From Pseudomaricurvus sp033283175 (lineage in GTDB: Bacteria; Pseudomonadota; Gammaproteobacteria; Pseudomonadales; Cellvibrionaceae), in the NCBI GenBank assembly GCA_033283175.1, contig JAWMQM010000002.1:372001-436000 (forward strand): a stretch of 64,000 nucleotides of DNA, read 5' to 3'. Under the pieces are notes generated by a model, which made no database searches, had not been told where the DNA came from, and saw only the letters and a program-made list of their open reading frames with translations. Within the stretch, counting starts at the first letter, position 1; every line of letters begins with the position of its first letter. This document shows positions 63,082 to 64,000 of this stretch, in pieces. A program made the translations under genes and the position numbers.

Positions 63082-63525
63082 ATGAAGATGACCACCTCCC
63101 TTATAGTCGCCGCCCTGGCGCTGGCTTTTACTCTCCATGCGGAGGCCTATCAACGTAACCCCTATGCGAAAGGCTCCTGTGAAGACCAGGTCCATTCACT
63201 GGCTCAGCGGCAGAGTTCCTTTCAGTTCTCCAGCAAGGTCGAGCGCGTCGAGTTCATATTGGAGTTGAACAAGGAAACGCTGCAGCACAACTACGGCAAT
63301 AAGGCCGCCCGCCAGTGCCGTGAAACCCTCCTCGCGGACTACGCTCAGTATCAACAGTGCTTCAGCCACTATATGCCGATTTACAACGACAGCTACATGG
63401 GCGAGTTTGATAGCTTCGACGAAAAGTATGCAGCCGAGATCGCTAAAAAGTACTCACGTCCCACTGCCCGAAATCTGTGTCTGGCGGAAATCGAAACCAT
63501 GGACCGGATTACGGGCATCTTCTGA
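63082..63525 (+). CDS. Secreted hypothetical protein with four cysteines
   Basis: 147 residues. A Sec signal peptide MKMTTSLIVAALALAFTLHA, with cleavage probably after AEA, precedes a helical mature domain with four Cys (in GSCEDQ, ARQCRE, YQQCFS and NLCLAE), enough for two disulfides. It is rich in Tyr, Gln and Glu. I recognise no family. Likely periplasmic and monocistronic. Confidence 0.65.
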   Translation: MKMTTSLIVAALALAFTLHAEAYQRNPYAKGSCEDQVHSLAQRQSSFQFSSKVERVEFILELNKETLQHNYGNKAARQCRETLLADYAQYQQCFSHYMPIYNDSYMGEFDSFDEKYAAEIAKKYSRPTARNLCLAEIETMDRITGIF

Positions 63526-63546
63526 CGCTAACCTGTTTGTCGGGTG

Positions 63547-64000
63547 TCACTTCTTATCTTTGGAACCCAACAGCGCTGTTATGGGATAGAGCAGCTGTCC
63601 GAGCACCGTGCGAGGCAACCTGACGGTAGTGCCGTATTCCGCCGGCCAGTGCTGGTCGGGCAGGTGATAGGTGTTGAACAGTCGGTCAAACAGCACCGTA
63701 TGCGCTGAGTAATTGGTATCGATGGCGGGCTTTTCCGAGCTGTGGTGCCAATGGTGAAATTGCGGTGTGACAAAGATGTATTTCAATGGCCCGAAGTTGA
63801 TCGACAAATTGCAGTGAATCAGGATGGCCTGCAGTGCCGCAAAGGTCACATAGATATTGAGCGCCTGGGGATCTGCACCGATCAGGTACAGCGGCACCAT
63901 CACCATGGCTCGTTCCGAGAATACCTGCAGGAAGTGCCCTCGGGAGCCGGCCAGCCAGTCGAGGTTTTCCACCGAGTGGTGCACCGCATGGATCGGCCAC
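63547..64000 (-). CDS. Sterol desaturase / fatty acid hydroxylase superfamily protein (partial)
   Basis: C-terminal part, about 150 residues; the N-terminus lies beyond the right edge. WPIHAVHHSVENLDWLAGSR provides the HxxHH box and TPQFHHWHHSSEKP another, both parts of the eight-histidine di-iron site of this integral-membrane family. Members hydroxylate or desaturate sterols, fatty acids or carotenoids using O2. The gene points leftward, toward the catabolic cluster; a link to it is only suggestive. Confidence 0.85.
   Translation of the reverse strand, partial: WPIHAVHHSVENLDWLAGSRGHFLQVFSERAMVMVPLYLIGADPQALNIYVTFAALQAILIHCNLSINFGPLKYIFVTPQFHHWHHSSEKPAIDTNYSAHTVLFDRLFNTYHLPDQHWPAEYGTTVRLPRTVLGQLLYPITALLGSKDKK

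Noticed and set aside
1..64000. CRISPR arrays, tRNA, rRNA, prophage or defence island
   Set aside because: No regularly spaced repeats, no tRNA T-loop words with matching acceptor stems, and no integrase, transposase, Cas or restriction genes were found by eye.

Overview
The window is chromosomal DNA of moderately high GC from a gammaproteobacterium. The set DUF1853, YeaC/DUF1315, DUF2797, DUF1285, DUF2788, PepN, TrmH, Prc, NadK, a 531-residue Pseudomonas-type isocitrate lyase and malate synthase G, together with Rieske and CoA-ester catabolic genes, suggests a marine aerobic heterotroph of the Cellvibrionales/Spongiibacterales kind. That placement is inferred from gene content only. I saw no rRNA, tRNA, CRISPR array, prophage or complete insertion sequence.

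Layout. 1-3.8 kb: a cut flavodoxin gene, a long intergenic region holding a structured-looking leader and a 28-codon acidic micro-ORF, a coiled-coil protein and a PLP enzyme. 3.8-13.9 kb: housekeeping genes (cNMP-binding/rhodanese fusion, DUF1853, nadK, metallophosphatase, rhomboid protease, yeaC, DUF2797, pepN, DUF488 and a small unknown). 14-19 kb: a glyoxylate-shunt locus, aceA and glcB flanking a LysR regulator, with a 27-bp element repeated upstream of both enzymes. 19-35 kb: trmH behind an AT-rich region with DnaA-box-like words and a large inverted repeat, an ion channel divergent from a PAS/GAF/GGDEF/EAL protein, DUF1285, etfQO divergent from etfBA, DUF2788, a hybrid sensor protein with a decayed ATPase domain, xthA and prc.

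35-63.5 kb is an accessory catabolic region. It has TetR, MerR and IclR regulators, two class III CoA-transferases, three two-hotdog (MaoC/FAS1-like) dehydratases, two MFE-2-type short-chain dehydrogenases, a third SDR, a SnoaL-like protein, a beta-propeller protein, a Rieske oxygenase, an acyl-CoA ligase, a KstD-like flavoprotein, an SRPBCC protein and a PaaI-type thioesterase. A leucine/isovalerate-type liu segment (regulator, carboxyltransferase, hydratase, biotin carboxylase) sits in the middle. An MFS transporter beside the TetR gene is a clear pseudogene. The CoA-transferase / hotdog dehydratase / MFE-2 SDR trio occurs twice, which suggests two related CoA-ester beta-oxidation routes using (R)-3-hydroxyacyl intermediates, plausibly for ring or branched substrates. 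The reducing equivalents would go to the ETF/ETF-QO system and the acetyl-CoA to the glyoxylate shunt, both encoded in the same window.

The most interesting items are the 27-bp element shared by aceA and glcB, the acidic micro-ORF with its GC-rich leader, the duplicated MFE-2-like module, the decayed signalling proteins (pseudo-histidine kinase, GGDEF-less MHYT protein) and a REPIN-like inverted pair.
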